Source of the DNA: Micromonospora rosaria | GTDB taxonomy: Bacteria; Actinomycetota; Actinomycetes; Mycobacteriales; Micromonosporaceae | NCBI RefSeq assembly: GCF_001567585.1 | Contig: NZ_LRQV01000011.1 | Coordinates: 27,338-91,337 of the forward strand | Length of the DNA: 64,000 nucleotides | Reading direction: 5' to 3' | Shown here: one piece after another, positions 40,435 through 48,742 of the stretch | Position numbering within the stretch: the first letter of the stretch is position 1 | Layout: each line of letters starts with the position of its first letter | Notes under the pieces: generated by a model | Databases searched by the model: none | Seen by the model: only the letters and a program-made list of their open reading frames with translations | What the model was told of the DNA's origin: nothing | Translations under genes and position numbers: made by a program

Positions 40435-41426
40435 CCGGAGCGCAGCGCGGTCAGGGCGGTGAGCGCCTCGTCCAGCGAGCCGACCCGGAGCATGGGCAGG
40501 TCCGGCTGGGGGTTGCGCAGCGCCTCGGCGCAGTTGTCCGCCGGCACCAGGAACGCCTCCGCGCCGGCCTGCTTCGCGCCGACCAGCTTCTGCGCGATGC
40601 CGCCGATCGGCCCGACCCGACCCTCGTCGTCGATGGTGCCGGTGCCGGCGATGATCTTCCCGCCGGTGAGGTCCTCGGGCTGGATCTTGTCCACGATGCC
40701 GAGGGCGAACATCAGCCCCGCGCTCGGCCCGCCGATGTCCCCCAGGTCGATCTTCAGGGTGAACGGGTGCGGCTGCTCCTGGTCGATCTCGATCCCGATG
40801 CGCGGCCGGCCGTCCTGCTCCCGGCTGGTCACGGTGGCCGTCGCGGCGGCGCCCGCCCGGGTGTACCCGATGGTCAGCGCGCTGCCGGCCGGCTGTTCCC
40901 GGACCAGCTCGGTGAGCCGGGGCGCGGTGGTGACCGGCTTGCCGTCGACCGACGTCACGACGTCGCCGACCGCCAGCAGCCCGGCCGCCGGGCCGTCCGC
41001 GGCCACCGTCCGGACCACCACCTGGATGGGGTACCCGAGCGCGGTGAGGGCGGCGGTCTCGGCGCTGGTCTGGGAGACCCGGAAGTCCTCCTCGTTGCGC
41101 TCCTTGACCTCCTGCTGCGTCTCGCCCGGCGGGTAGACCAGTTCGCGCGGCACCACCGCCTTGTCCTTGGACAACCAGCCGGCCAGCGCCGAGCGGAGCT
41201 TGACGCTCGGTTGCACCCCGACCGTGGTGAGCCGGAGCTGACCGGCCGAGGTGGAGGTCTCCCGCCCGGTGATCTGGATGACCTCCGTGCCGTCGTCCTC
41301 ACCGAGGGTGTCGACGGTCGGCCCCGGGCCGAGCACCACGTACGGGATGGGCGTCACCAGCACGCCGATGCTGAGCAGGGTGGTGAGCAGAGCACCGAGC
41401 AGGACGGTCATGCCGCGACGTCTCAT
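40413..41426 (-). CDS. Membrane-anchored PDZ-Lon protease
   Basis: A 337-residue protease with an N-terminal membrane anchor (MTVLLGALLTTLLSIGVLV), a PDZ domain (about 120-200, with AADGPAAGLLAVGDVVTSVD) and a Lon-type proteolytic domain. The catalytic Ser lies in IGGPSAGLMFALGI and the Lys in LVGAKQAGAEAF. It cleaves unknown targets at the outer face of the membrane. The ATG at 41426 lies 7 bases after TACGCT on the minus strand, so is probably leaderless. It is divergent from the DUF2342 gene. Confidence 0.93.
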   Translation of the reverse strand: MRRRGMTVLLGALLTTLLSIGVLVTPIPYVVLGPGPTVDTLGEDDGTEVIQITGRETSTSAGQLRLTTVGVQPSVKLRSALAGWLSKDKAVVPRELVYPPGETQQEVKERNEEDFRVSQTSAETAALTALGYPIQVVVRTVAADGPAAGLLAVGDVVTSVDGKPVTTAPRLTELVREQPAGSALTIGYTRAGAAATATVTSREQDGRPRIGIEIDQEQPHPFTLKIDLGDIGGPSAGLMFALGIVDKIQPEDLTGGKIIAGTGTIDDEGRVGPIGGIAQKLVGAKQAGAEAFLVPADNCAEALRNPQPDLPMLRVGSLDEALTALTALRSGGQPTRC

Positions 41427-41433
41427 GCGGCAG

Positions 41434-41532
41434 AGCGTACCGACCGTGCCCCGGTGTCCCGGGCGGCGAACCACGACTTCGCCCTCAGCGCAACGCCGGC
41501 GGGGCCGACCTGGGGCGCAGCGCGCGTACCGT
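41434..41532. promoter_or_regulatory. Divergent leaderless promoters (Lon-PDZ / DUF2342)
   Basis: TACGCT on the minus strand (41434-41439) and TACCGT on the plus strand (41527-41532) each end 7 bases before a start codon. Neither gene has a ribosome-binding site, consistent with two leaderless transcripts. Confidence 0.55.
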
Positions 41533-41539
41533 AGACGTC

Positions 41540-42847
41540 GTGCCTGATATTCCGTTCGGTTTCGCGCTCCCGGGTGGGCAACCACCAGACCCCAACGACC
41601 CCGCGCAGATGCAGCAGTTCATGGCGCAGTTGCAGCACCTCTTCGCCGGGCCGGGCAGTGGGCCGGTCAACTGGGACCTGGCCCGCCAGGTGGCCGCCAG
41701 CCAGCTCTCCGCGGCGGGCGACCCGGCGGTCTCGCCGTACGAGCGGCACGCGGTGGAGGAGGCGCTGCGCCTGGCCGACCTCTGGCTGGAGCCCGCCTCC
41801 GACCTGCCGTCGGGGATCCGGAACTCGGTGGCCTGGAACCGCAACGAGTGGATCTACAAGACCCTGGACGTCTGGCGCAAGCTCTGCGACCCGGTCGCCA
41901 GCCGGATGGTCGGCGCGATGGGTGACCTGGTGCCGCCGGAGGCCCGCGCCCAGCTCGGGCCGATGCAGTCGATGGTCGCCACCCTCGGTGGCGCGCTCTT
42001 CGGTGGGCAGCTCGGTCAGGCGCTCGGCTCCCTCGCCGCCGAGGTGCTCTCCGCCGGGGACATCGGCCTGCCGCTCGGCCCGGCCGGCACGGCCGCGCTC
42101 GTCCCGGCCAACATCCGGGCGTACGGCGAGGGTCTGGAGCTGCCGGAGGACCAGGTACGCCTCTACGTCGCCCTCCGCGAGGCCGCCCACCAGCGGCTCT
42201 TCCAGCACGTGCCGTGGCTGCGCGGGCACGTGCTCAACGCCGTGGAGACGTACGCCGCCGGCATCCGGGTCAACCGGGAGGCGATCGAGGAGGCGATGGG
42301 CCGGCTCGACCCGACCGACCCGGAGTCAATGCAGGCCATCGCGCTGGAAGGGATCTTCACCCCGGAGGACACTCCCGCGCAGAAGGCGTCCCTGGCCCGC
42401 CTGGAGACCGCCCTCGCCCTGGTCGAGGGGTGGGTCTGTCACGTGGTGGACAGCGCGGCCGGCGACCGGCTGCCCAGCGTGGTGAGCCTCGCCGAGGCGT
42501 TCCGGCGGCGCCGGGCGGCCGGCGGTCCGGCCGAGCAGACCTTCGCCGCGCTGGTCGGGCTGGAGCTGCGCCCGCGTCGGCTGCGCGAGGCCGCCGCGCT
42601 CTGGGCGGCGCTCACCGAGCACCGGGGCATCGCCGGCCGGGACGCCCTCTGGGGCCACCCCGACCTACTCCCCTCCGACGACGACTTCGCCGACCCGGAG
42701 GCGTTCGCCCGCGCCCAACTCGACCTCGGTGAGCTGGAGACGTTCGACTTCAGCGCGCCGGGCGGCCCGCACGAGCAGGCCCCCGGCGAGATCGGCCGCC
42801 GCACCGACGAGCCCGGCACCGACGAGTCGGGCCCCGACCGGGCCTGA
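41540..42847 (+). CDS. DUF2342 zinc-metalloprotease-like protein
   Basis: A 435-residue protein of the family annotated as zinc-dependent metalloprotease or F420-biosynthesis-associated (DUF2342). Family marks include WDLARQVAASQLSAAGDPAV, NEWIYKTLDVWRKLCDPVAS, LGGALFGGQLGQALGSLAAE, YVALREAAHQRLFQHVPWLR, and ALVEGWVCHVVDSAAGDRLP. I see E-A-A-H and L-F-Q-H, but not a textbook HExxH, so activity is unproven. The GTG at 41540 lies 7 bases after TACCGT. From memory, the same pair with Lon-PDZ is found in M. tuberculosis (Rv3194c-Rv3195). Confidence 0.9.
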   Translation: MPDIPFGFALPGGQPPDPNDPAQMQQFMAQLQHLFAGPGSGPVNWDLARQVAASQLSAAGDPAVSPYERHAVEEALRLADLWLEPASDLPSGIRNSVAWNRNEWIYKTLDVWRKLCDPVASRMVGAMGDLVPPEARAQLGPMQSMVATLGGALFGGQLGQALGSLAAEVLSAGDIGLPLGPAGTAALVPANIRAYGEGLELPEDQVRLYVALREAAHQRLFQHVPWLRGHVLNAVETYAAGIRVNREAIEEAMGRLDPTDPESMQAIALEGIFTPEDTPAQKASLARLETALALVEGWVCHVVDSAAGDRLPSVVSLAEAFRRRRAAGGPAEQTFAALVGLELRPRRLREAAALWAALTEHRGIAGRDALWGHPDLLPSDDDFADPEAFARAQLDLGELETFDFSAPGGPHEQAPGEIGRRTDEPGTDESGPDRA

Positions 42848-42930
42848 AGCGCGAAAAGACCGTGGCAGGCCCCGGGCGGTTCCGGCCCCTGCCGCGGTCC
42901 GGTCCCTGCCGCGGTCCGGTCGTGGCCGGG

Positions 42931-43539
42931 TCAGCCGGGTTGGCCCGCGCCGGAGAGCAGAGTCCGGGTGGCCTCCCAGCCCTCCACCGCCGGGTCGAGC
43001 CGGGCCAGGTCGGCCGGGCCGCGCAGCCGGTGCCAGGCGGGGGTGACCGCCAGGTCGCCGGGGCGTGGTGCCGCCGCCCGGACCGCCGCCGGCCGGGTGC
43101 CGTCCAGGTCCAGCGCCGGCACCCAGGCCGGTACGGGCAGCCGGACGGCGACCCCGAGCAGCCCGGCTCCGGAGCCCTCGACCGGGGCGACCGCCGCCGG
43201 GCGGCTGGTCAGCGGGCGGAGCAGCTTGCCGAGGACCAGCCCGGGTAGGTCCGGGGCGTCGGCGGCCACCACGGCCGCGTGGTCGTACCCGTCCAGGGCG
43301 GCGAAGACCGCGTTCGGGGTCGGTTCCGGGATCTCGTGGACGGCCGTGCCCGGCCAGAGCACCGCGTCGGCCAGCCACCGGTCCGCCGGGGTCACCGCGA
43401 CCGCCGTCTCCACCTCGTTGAGCGTGGCGAGCAGGTCCACCACGTCCTCGGCGAGCGCCGTCCGCCAGCGCACCGGGTCGATGCCGGGCGGCGACCAGGT
43501 CACCGGGGCGAGCAATGCCACCACCACACGTCGGGCCAC
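42931..43539 (-). CDS. Nucleotidyltransferase-fold protein (DUF2064/CofC-like)
   Basis: A 202-residue protein with the core of a MobA/CofC-type nucleotidyltransferase: ETAVAVTPADRWLADAVLWP, HEIPEPTPNAVFAALDGYDH, AAVVAADAPDLPGLVLGKLL (the D-x-P-x-L metal motif), and VRLPVPAWVPALDLDG. It could activate a small phosphorylated molecule. The initial R-G-G-K-S-type loop seen in active enzymes is not obvious, so activity is uncertain. The GTG at 43539 lies 6 bases after TAGGGT (minus strand). Confidence 0.65.
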   Translation of the reverse strand: MARRVVVALLAPVTWSPPGIDPVRWRTALAEDVVDLLATLNEVETAVAVTPADRWLADAVLWPGTAVHEIPEPTPNAVFAALDGYDHAAVVAADAPDLPGLVLGKLLRPLTSRPAAVAPVEGSGAGLLGVAVRLPVPAWVPALDLDGTRPAAVRAAAPRPGDLAVTPAWHRLRGPADLARLDPAVEGWEATRTLLSGAGQPG

Positions 43540-43734
43540 GCCCCGACCCTAGCGCCCGCCGGCCGGACATGGCCGCCCGCCGGCAGCCGGGCGTGGCAGC
43601 AGTCGACCGGACCCGGCCGACCGCCGGCCGGGCGTGGCCAGCCACCGGCCGGGCGTGGCCAGTCGGCAGAAGTGGTCACGGCCACCCCACGGGCCGAGGC
43701 CGCCGGCGGCCGTGCGGACCGCCGGGTGCCGGGG

Positions 43735-44265
43735 TCAGGCGTCGAGGGGCGCGCCCGCCGCGGCGGCGACGCCCTCCAGGTACCCGCGGGCCCGCTCGGT
43801 GCGGGGGTACCGGCCGACCAGGGCCCAGAACTCGGCGTTGTGGCTGGGCACGATCAGGTGCGCCAACTCGTGCATGAGCACGTAGTCGAGCACCCACTCC
43901 GGCATGTCCTGCAACCGGTGCGAGATCCGGATCGTCCGGTCCGCCGGGGTGCAGGAGCCCCACCGGCCGTTCTGGTTGGTCACCCACCGCACGCTGGCCG
44001 GCACCGCCTGGCTGCCGTACTCGATGAGGTGGAGCTCGATGAGCCGGGTGGCCCGCGCCAGCAACTCGGTGTCCGACCGGGCGAGTTTCCCCTCGCGGGC
44101 GGCGAGTCGCGCGAGCATCCGGTCCACCCACTCGCTCTCCTCGGCCCGGGAGAACTGGTCCGGGATGAGCACGACGACCCGCTCGCCGTCGCGGTAGGCG
44201 GACACCGTGCGTCGTCGGCGCTGGCTGCGCCGTACCTCGACGACCGGCTTCCGCGCCCCCGTCAT
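43735..44265 (-). CDS. YgjP-like (M48/DUF45) metallopeptidase
   Basis: A 176-residue protein of the YgjP/SprT-like zinc-peptidase type. LMHELAHLIVPSHNAEFWAL carries HELAH plus the downstream His. RWGSCTPADRTIRISHRLQD is the usual preceding block. Substrate and role are unknown. The ATG at 44265 has no clear ribosome site. Upstream of it lies a 510-base non-coding region. Confidence 0.9.
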   Translation of the reverse strand: MTGARKPVVEVRRSQRRRRTVSAYRDGERVVVLIPDQFSRAEESEWVDRMLARLAAREGKLARSDTELLARATRLIELHLIEYGSQAVPASVRWVTNQNGRWGSCTPADRTIRISHRLQDMPEWVLDYVLMHELAHLIVPSHNAEFWALVGRYPRTERARGYLEGVAAAAGAPLDA

Positions 44266-44775
44266 CAGTGGGCCGCGCAGCCTCGGAATCCTGTCACGAA
44301 GGAAAGCTAATGCGCACTGACCAGGGATCCGCAAGGGTCAACCGTCCGACACGCGCCCGGAAAATGGTGGTTGGTCGCCAGGAGTCCCGAAAAAATAATC
44401 GAGAGCACCGCTCCGGATGGCCTTCATCACCCTTCGTGGCGGCGCGGGCGGGGGCGCGGGCGGACCCGCTCCACGCTAAGTGATCATCCCGGTCCGGCGC
44501 CATCCGGGGCGGCCGGAACCTCCGCCGACCGGGTTCATCCGGCGTGTCCCCGCCAAACTGACTTATCCGGCCTTATTCGCCATGCACACTCTCGACGTCG
44601 ACTTGCTCACAGTGTCGACGCACACCTGACATGGAACTGCCCAGACCTGGGTAGGGTCCGCCAGCGGTCATGAGCGTGATCGCGAGGAACGACCCAGCGC
44701 CGGAGCCCTGTGTGGCCCGCCGCCGGGGCAACCCGCCGGGTCGGCACGACCGGCGGACGAGACGAGGAGGGCACC
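44266..44775. other. 510-base region without a gene
   Basis: No reading frame here has support. It is locally AT-richer than its surroundings (GAAAAAATAATCGAGAG near 44391 and CTTATTCGCCATGCACACTC near 44572). GTCGAC occurs twice at about 44603 and 44616. The sequence TGACAT-N19-TAGGGT (about 44630-44660) is a candidate promoter for the DUF5679 gene. An undetected small RNA or long leader is possible. Confidence 0.4.
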
Positions 44776-44943
44776 GTGGCCGACCAGGCCCAGACCTACA
44801 ACGGTTACTGCGTCAAGTGCAAGGAGAAGCGGGACTTCGAGGGACATGTCGAGGTCTCGAAGACCGGCATGAACATGGCGAAAGGCAAGTGTCCGGTTTG
44901 CGGCACAACAGTGAACCGCATCCTGGGCAAGGCGAAGGTCTGA
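44776..44943 (+). CDS. DUF5679 small zinc-ribbon protein
   Basis: A 55-residue protein (MADQAQTYNGYCVKCKEKRD at the start). CVKC and CPVC make one zinc ribbon, separated by a basic VEVSKTGMNMAKGK. The family is small, conserved in actinomycetes and functionally unassigned. GAGGAGGGCACC precedes the GTG at 44776. Confidence 0.9.
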   Translation: MADQAQTYNGYCVKCKEKRDFEGHVEVSKTGMNMAKGKCPVCGTTVNRILGKAKV

Positions 44944-45055
44944 CACGTACGTACGCGGGGGAGGGCGACCGGCCGGTCGCCCTCCCCCGCGGCGTACCGG
45001 TCGGGTGATCTGGTCACCCCACGTGTCGACTGGGCGACACAGGTTACCGGCCGGT

Positions 45056-45117
45056 TGTGGATATTCCACGATTTCCTGTGGACAGCCCCGGGTAGGGCGC
45101 ACCACACCTGTGGACAA
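45056..45117. promoter_or_regulatory. DnaA-box cluster
   Basis: Three same-oriented boxes lie in 62 bases: TGTGGATAT (45056-45064), TGTGGACAG (45077-45085), and TGTGGACAA (45109-45117). The last is the exact complement of the actinobacterial DnaA box TTGTCCACA; the others differ at one or two positions. This may be a DnaA titration site or control of the ThiF gene 41 bases downstream. Confidence 0.55.
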
Positions 45118-45157
45118 CGAACGACGGAGCGCGGGGACTCGGTGACGATCCGTCGAC

Positions 45158-46327
45158 ATGACCCGGACCCCACTCCCCCGTCCCCTGCTCCTGCCCGGCC
45201 TCACCCGGCTGTGGCGTGACCGGCACACCCTCCAGTTGGGCGTCGAGCCGGGCCGGGCGGTCCTGCTGGAGATCACCAATCCCCGGGCGGCCCGGCTGCT
45301 CGACCTGCTCGACGGCAGCCGCAGCGTCCGGGGCGTGCTGAGCCGGGCGTCGACGTACGAGGTCGCCCCGGAGGAGGCCCGGGGCCTGCTCGACGCGCTG
45401 TCCGCCGCCGGGCTGGTCGTACCGGCGCACACCCTGCTCCCCCGGGACCTGGCCGGGCCGGCACGGGCCCGGCTGACCGGCGAGGCGGACGCGCTCGCGC
45501 TCGCCCCGGCGGCGCTCCCCGGCACCCCGGCCCAGGTGCTGCGCCGGCGGCGGGACGCCCGGGTGGTGGTGACGGGCACCGGCCGGCTCGGCGGGCCGGT
45601 CGCCGTCGCGGTGGCCCAGGCCGGCGTGGGTCACGTGGAGGTGGACCTGGGCGGCCGGGTGGGGCCGGCGGACCTGGTCGGCAGCGGGCTGACCGCAGCC
45701 GACGTGGGTCGTCCCCGCGCCGCCGCGCTCCAGGACGTGATCGCCGCCACCGCGCCGGGCACCGCGACCCGGCCGGGCCGCCGTCACCGGGCCGACCTGG
45801 TGGTCCAGGTCGGGACGGACCGGCCGGCGGCCCTGCTCGCCACCGGGTACGCCCAGCGTCGCCAGGCGCACCTGCTGCTCACCCTGCGCGGCGGGGTACC
45901 CGTGGTCGGGCCGCTGGTCCGGCCCCCGGTCGGCCCCTGCCTCAACTGCCTCGACCTGCACCGCGCGGACCGCGACCCGGACTGGCCGGCCCTGGCCGCC
46001 CAGCTCGCGCTCGACGGCGGGCCGGAGTCCTGCACGGTCACCACCCTGCTCGCCGCCGCCGCGTACGCCGGGGCCGAGGTGCTGGCCCACCTCGACGGCG
46101 GCACCCCGGAGACCCTCGGCGCGGCGGCGGAGGTCGGCGGGGCGGGGCGGCTGCGCCGCCGGGTCTGGTCGCCGCACCCCTCCTGCGACTGCTCCGGCAC
46201 CCGCCTCCGACGCACCGGCCCGATCCGGCCGGACCCGCCCCCGGGCCGGGTGGCCGGCGGGCCTCCGGTGGGGCGGAGACCGGGTGAAGCCGGCTGCGGA
46301 GCAGCAGCCGACCCACGAAGTCGGTAA
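45158..46327 (+). CDS. ThiF-family (E1-like) protein
   Basis: A 389-residue protein with an N-terminal winged domain like those of RiPP cyclodehydratase E1-like (ocin-ThiF) proteins, then a Rossmann domain (VVVTGTGRLGGPVAVAVAQA, GLTAADVGRPRAAAL). Zinc-type residues occur in PCLNCLDLH and HPSCDCSG. The catalytic ATP-binding Arg and the adenylation Cys are not evident, so it may bind a leader peptide or a thiol carrier rather than adenylate. No RiPP precursor lies nearby. It is paired with the ABC1 kinase gene (10-base gap). Confidence 0.75.
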   Translation: MTRTPLPRPLLLPGLTRLWRDRHTLQLGVEPGRAVLLEITNPRAARLLDLLDGSRSVRGVLSRASTYEVAPEEARGLLDALSAAGLVVPAHTLLPRDLAGPARARLTGEADALALAPAALPGTPAQVLRRRRDARVVVTGTGRLGGPVAVAVAQAGVGHVEVDLGGRVGPADLVGSGLTAADVGRPRAAALQDVIAATAPGTATRPGRRHRADLVVQVGTDRPAALLATGYAQRRQAHLLLTLRGGVPVVGPLVRPPVGPCLNCLDLHRADRDPDWPALAAQLALDGGPESCTVTTLLAAAAYAGAEVLAHLDGGTPETLGAAAEVGGAGRLRRRVWSPHPSCDCSGTRLRRTGPIRPDPPPGRVAGGPPVGRRPGEAGCGAAADPRSR

Positions 46328-46337
46328 CAATGGCCGA

Positions 46338-47666
46338 GTGACCGACATCCCGCGCCGGGCCGTGTCCCGGACCGCCAAGCTCGCCGCTCTGCCGCTCGGC
46401 TTCGCCGGGCGGACCGTCCTGGGCATGGGGAAGCGGGTCACCGGGATCGCCTCAGACGTGATCTCCGCCGAGATCCAGCAACGCACCGCCGAGCAGCTTT
46501 TCAGCGTGTTGGGGCAGCTCAAAGGCGGTGCGATGAAGTTCGGCCAGGCGCTGTCGGTCTTCGAGGCGGCGCTGCCGGAGGAGATCGCCGCGCCGTACCG
46601 GCAGGCGCTGACGAAGCTCCAGGAGGCCGCACCGCCGCTGCCCGCCGCGAGCGTGCACAAGGTGCTCGCCGAGCAGCTCGGCCCGCAGTGGCGGGACCGG
46701 TTCGCCGAGTTCGACGACTCCCCCGCCGCGGCGGCCAGCATCGGTCAGGTGCACCGGGCGGTGTGGCGGGACCCGTCCGGCGACACCCGAATCGTGGCCG
46801 TCAAGATCCAGTACCCGGGGGCCGGCGAGGCGCTCCTCGCCGACCTCAAGCAGCTCTCCCGGCTGGGCGGGATGTTCCGGGCCATCCAGCCCGGCCTGGA
46901 CGTCAAGCCACTCCTGGCCGAGCTGCGGGAACGGATCACCGAGGAGCTCGACTACGAGTTGGAGGCCGAGTCGCAGCGCGCCTTCGCCGCTGCGTACGCC
47001 GACGACCCGGAGATCTTCATCCCCGAAGTGGTCTCCGCCGCGCCGCGCGTCCTGGTCACCGAGTGGGTCGAGGGCACCCCGCTCGCCGAGATCATCCGCG
47101 AGGGGAGCGAGGAGCAGCGGGACCAGGCGGGGCGGCTGATGGCGACCCTGCACCTCTCCGCGCCGCCCCGGGCCGGGCTGCTGCACGCCGATCCGCACCC
47201 GGGCAACTTCCGGCTGCTGCCGGACGGCCGGCTCGGTGTGATCGACTTCGGGGCGGTCGCCCGGATGCCGGAGGGCACCCCGGAACCGATCGGCCGGCTC
47301 GCCGGGCTGGCCCTGCGCGGCGAGGCCGAGGCGGTGGTCGCCGGGCTGCGCGAGGAGGGCTTCGTCAGCCAGAGCGAGGAGATCGACGCCCAGGCGGTGC
47401 TGGACTTCGTCCGGCCGATGCTGGACCCGGTCGCCGAGGAGGAGTTCCGGTTCACCCGGGCCTGGCTGCGCGCCGAGGCGACCCGGCTGGCCAGCCCGCG
47501 CTCACCGGCCTACCAGCTCAGCCGGCACCTGAACCTGCCGCCGTCGTACCTGCTCATCCACCGGGTGACGCTGGGCTCGATCGGGGTGCTCTGCCAGTTG
47601 GAGGCGAAGGCGCCGTACCAGGCGATCCTGGAACGCTGGCTGCCCGGCTTCGCGCCGACGTCCTGA
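46338..47666 (+). CDS. ABC1/UbiB-family atypical protein kinase
   Basis: A 442-residue protein with the ADCK/UbiB motifs: KFGQALSVFEAALP (the KxGQ motif), AAASIGQVHRAVW (the Ala-rich loop replacing the Gly-rich loop), VAVKIQYPG (Lys), ITEELDYELEA, HADPHPGNF (catalytic loop) and GVIDFGAVARM (metal). It is predicted to act in quinone or lipid-coupled metabolism at the membrane. GTG at 46338 lies 6 bases after AACAAT. From memory, M. tuberculosis Rv3197 is the counterpart beside whiB7 and has been linked to antibiotic resistance. Confidence 0.92.
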   Translation: MTDIPRRAVSRTAKLAALPLGFAGRTVLGMGKRVTGIASDVISAEIQQRTAEQLFSVLGQLKGGAMKFGQALSVFEAALPEEIAAPYRQALTKLQEAAPPLPAASVHKVLAEQLGPQWRDRFAEFDDSPAAAASIGQVHRAVWRDPSGDTRIVAVKIQYPGAGEALLADLKQLSRLGGMFRAIQPGLDVKPLLAELRERITEELDYELEAESQRAFAAAYADDPEIFIPEVVSAAPRVLVTEWVEGTPLAEIIREGSEEQRDQAGRLMATLHLSAPPRAGLLHADPHPGNFRLLPDGRLGVIDFGAVARMPEGTPEPIGRLAGLALRGEAEAVVAGLREEGFVSQSEEIDAQAVLDFVRPMLDPVAEEEFRFTRAWLRAEATRLASPRSPAYQLSRHLNLPPSYLLIHRVTLGSIGVLCQLEAKAPYQAILERWLPGFAPTS

Positions 47667-47675
47667 CCGACGTCG

Positions 47676-47710
47676 AACGGGCCCCCGCCGTGCTCGGCGA
47701 GGGCCCGTTT
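47676..47710. terminator. Bidirectional terminator (ABC1 / whiB7 operon)
   Basis: AACGGGCCC (47676-47684) pairs with GGGCCCGTT (47701-47709), with further CCGCC/CGGCG pairing inside. It follows the ABC1 stop by 10 bases and the convergent small gene's stop by 22. Confidence 0.8.
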
Positions 47711-47731
47711 CCGGTGTTACCGCGTGGTGTG

Positions 47732-47914
47732 TTACCGCGTACCCAGTTCGCGGGCCGACTGGCTGCGGCCGTTCATCGCGACGGTACGGGCGGATCGGAT
47801 CGCCTCAGTGCTCGTGGTGGTACGACCGGCCTGAGGCCGACGCATTCGGGCTCTGGACAACGCTTCGTGGAGTAGATGCATCTCGACGGCTCCGTTCTGG
47901 TGGTGCAGCAGCAT
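47732..47914 (-). CDS. Small basic protein downstream of whiB7
   Basis: A 60-residue protein starting MLLHHQNGAVEMHLLHEALS. MHLLHEALSRARM is an amphipathic helix, and many Arg and His residues follow (MRRPQAGRTTTSTEAIRSAR). I recall similar short MHLLHEALARA-type proteins in actinomycetes, but cannot name a function. The gene is 64 bases after the whiB7 stop on the same strand and probably shares its transcript. An AGGA at 11 bases is the only ribosome site. Confidence 0.55.
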   Translation of the reverse strand: MLLHHQNGAVEMHLLHEALSRARMRRPQAGRTTTSTEAIRSARTVAMNGRSQSARELGTR

Positions 47915-47978
47915 GGGGGTCAACTTCCTGGTCGTCGGCGCCGCTACGGCACCGGCACGGATACGGGTCGGGAACATG

Positions 47979-48344
47979 TCAGGCCGCCAGCCGGACCGCG
48001 GTCCGCGTGGCGGACAGCCCACTGGCCGCCAGCCGCGCCTCGGCCTCGACGCGCAGCGCGGCGTCGCGGGCGACGTCCTCCTTACGCGGACGGCCCCGGG
48101 GCCGCTTGCGCGGGACGACCGCGCCGCGCTCGAAGATCTCGCCGCCCCAGACACCCCACGGCTCGGCCCGCTCGACCGCCCCGGCGAGGCACTCGACGCG
48201 CAGCGGGCAGTCCCCACAGAGCGACTTGGCCAGTTCGAGCTCGGCGGGCGAGTCGGAGAACCACAGGTCGGGGTCGAACTTCCGGCAGGGCAGGTGCGCC
48301 TCCAGCTCGACGTTCACGTCGAGGGTGGCCAACGCCAGACTCAT
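47979..48344 (-). CDS. whiB7: WhiB7-type resistance regulator (WblC)
   Basis: A 121-residue WhiB protein. Cluster Cys residues occur in LPC (Cys20), LCGDC and C (53) and are followed by EPWGVWGGEIFERG. The AT-hook KRPRGRPRK, diagnostic of WhiB7/WblC, follows immediately. WhiB7 binds AT-rich DNA with the primary sigma factor and activates intrinsic antibiotic resistance genes. The ATG at 48344 has GAGAGAGGTG before it. Upstream lie a strong intrinsic terminator and an 86-codon frame, the layout expected for translation-dependent control by ribosome-targeting drugs. Confidence 0.97.
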   Translation of the reverse strand: MSLALATLDVNVELEAHLPCRKFDPDLWFSDSPAELELAKSLCGDCPLRVECLAGAVERAEPWGVWGGEIFERGAVVPRKRPRGRPRKEDVARDAALRVEAEARLAASGLSATRTAVRLAA

Positions 48345-48410
48345 CGTCCGGTCACCTCTCTCTCACTTCGATCTCGTGGATCGCATACCGACGTACTTCT
48401 TCGGGTGGAG

Positions 48411-48456
48411 CAAAAAACTGAGGCCGCGGATCCCGGTGAGCGGGTTCCGCGGCCTC
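48411..48456 (-). terminator. whiB7 leader attenuator (intrinsic terminator)
   Basis: On the minus strand the GAGGCCGCGGA / TCCGCGGCCTC stem (48446-48456 with 48420-48430), extended inside by CCCG/CGGG, is followed by AGTTTTTTG. It is a textbook terminator 66 bases before the whiB7 ATG, with no promoter visible between, so it is expected to stop most transcription into whiB7 by default. A competing GGTCTGA/TCAGACC hairpin lies just upstream (48470-48488). Confidence 0.88.
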
Positions 48457-48481
48457 GAGGTGAGCCGGTGGTCTGATCAGG

Positions 48482-48742
48482 TCAGACCGGTCTCCCTCGA
48501 GGTGGAACGCCGCGGGCATCCAGCAGGCGCTTCATGGCGCCCGTGTTGCCCTTGCCCGTGAAGCCACTGGTCCCCTCGATTCCGCTCGGAGTGCTGGCGA
48601 GGATCAGCTCGGCCTGAACCTCGACCTGGTGCACCTGCGGAGCCGACGGTCGTGCGACGGACGGCACGACCGGGCCGGCCGACCACATGGCGACGGCAGC
48701 GGGCAGCGCCGCCGGACCGTGATAGCGGTTGATCATCTCCAT
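48482..48742 (-). CDS. Upstream reading frame in the whiB7 leader (86 residues)
   Basis: The frame starts MEMINRYHGPAALPAAVAMW with GGGAGG 8 bases before the ATG, and ends IEGTSGFTGKGNTGAMKRLL then DARGVPPRGRPV. Its TGA overlaps the hairpin just before the attenuator. Two readings are open: a real small protein co-transcribed with whiB7, or the regulatory uORF whose translation decides terminator formation. The codon use is GC-rich and the start is good, so it is surely translated. No family recognised. A 7-codon frame (48363-48386) also lies between the terminator and whiB7. Confidence 0.7.
   Translation of the reverse strand: MEMINRYHGPAALPAAVAMWSAGPVVPSVARPSAPQVHQVEVQAELILASTPSGIEGTSGFTGKGNTGAMKRLLDARGVPPRGRPV

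Noticed and set aside
45158..46327. RiPP (azole-type) biosynthetic cluster around the ThiF-like gene
   Set aside because: No YcaO, dehydrogenase or precursor peptide is found within 10 kb on either side, so a biosynthetic cluster is not supported.
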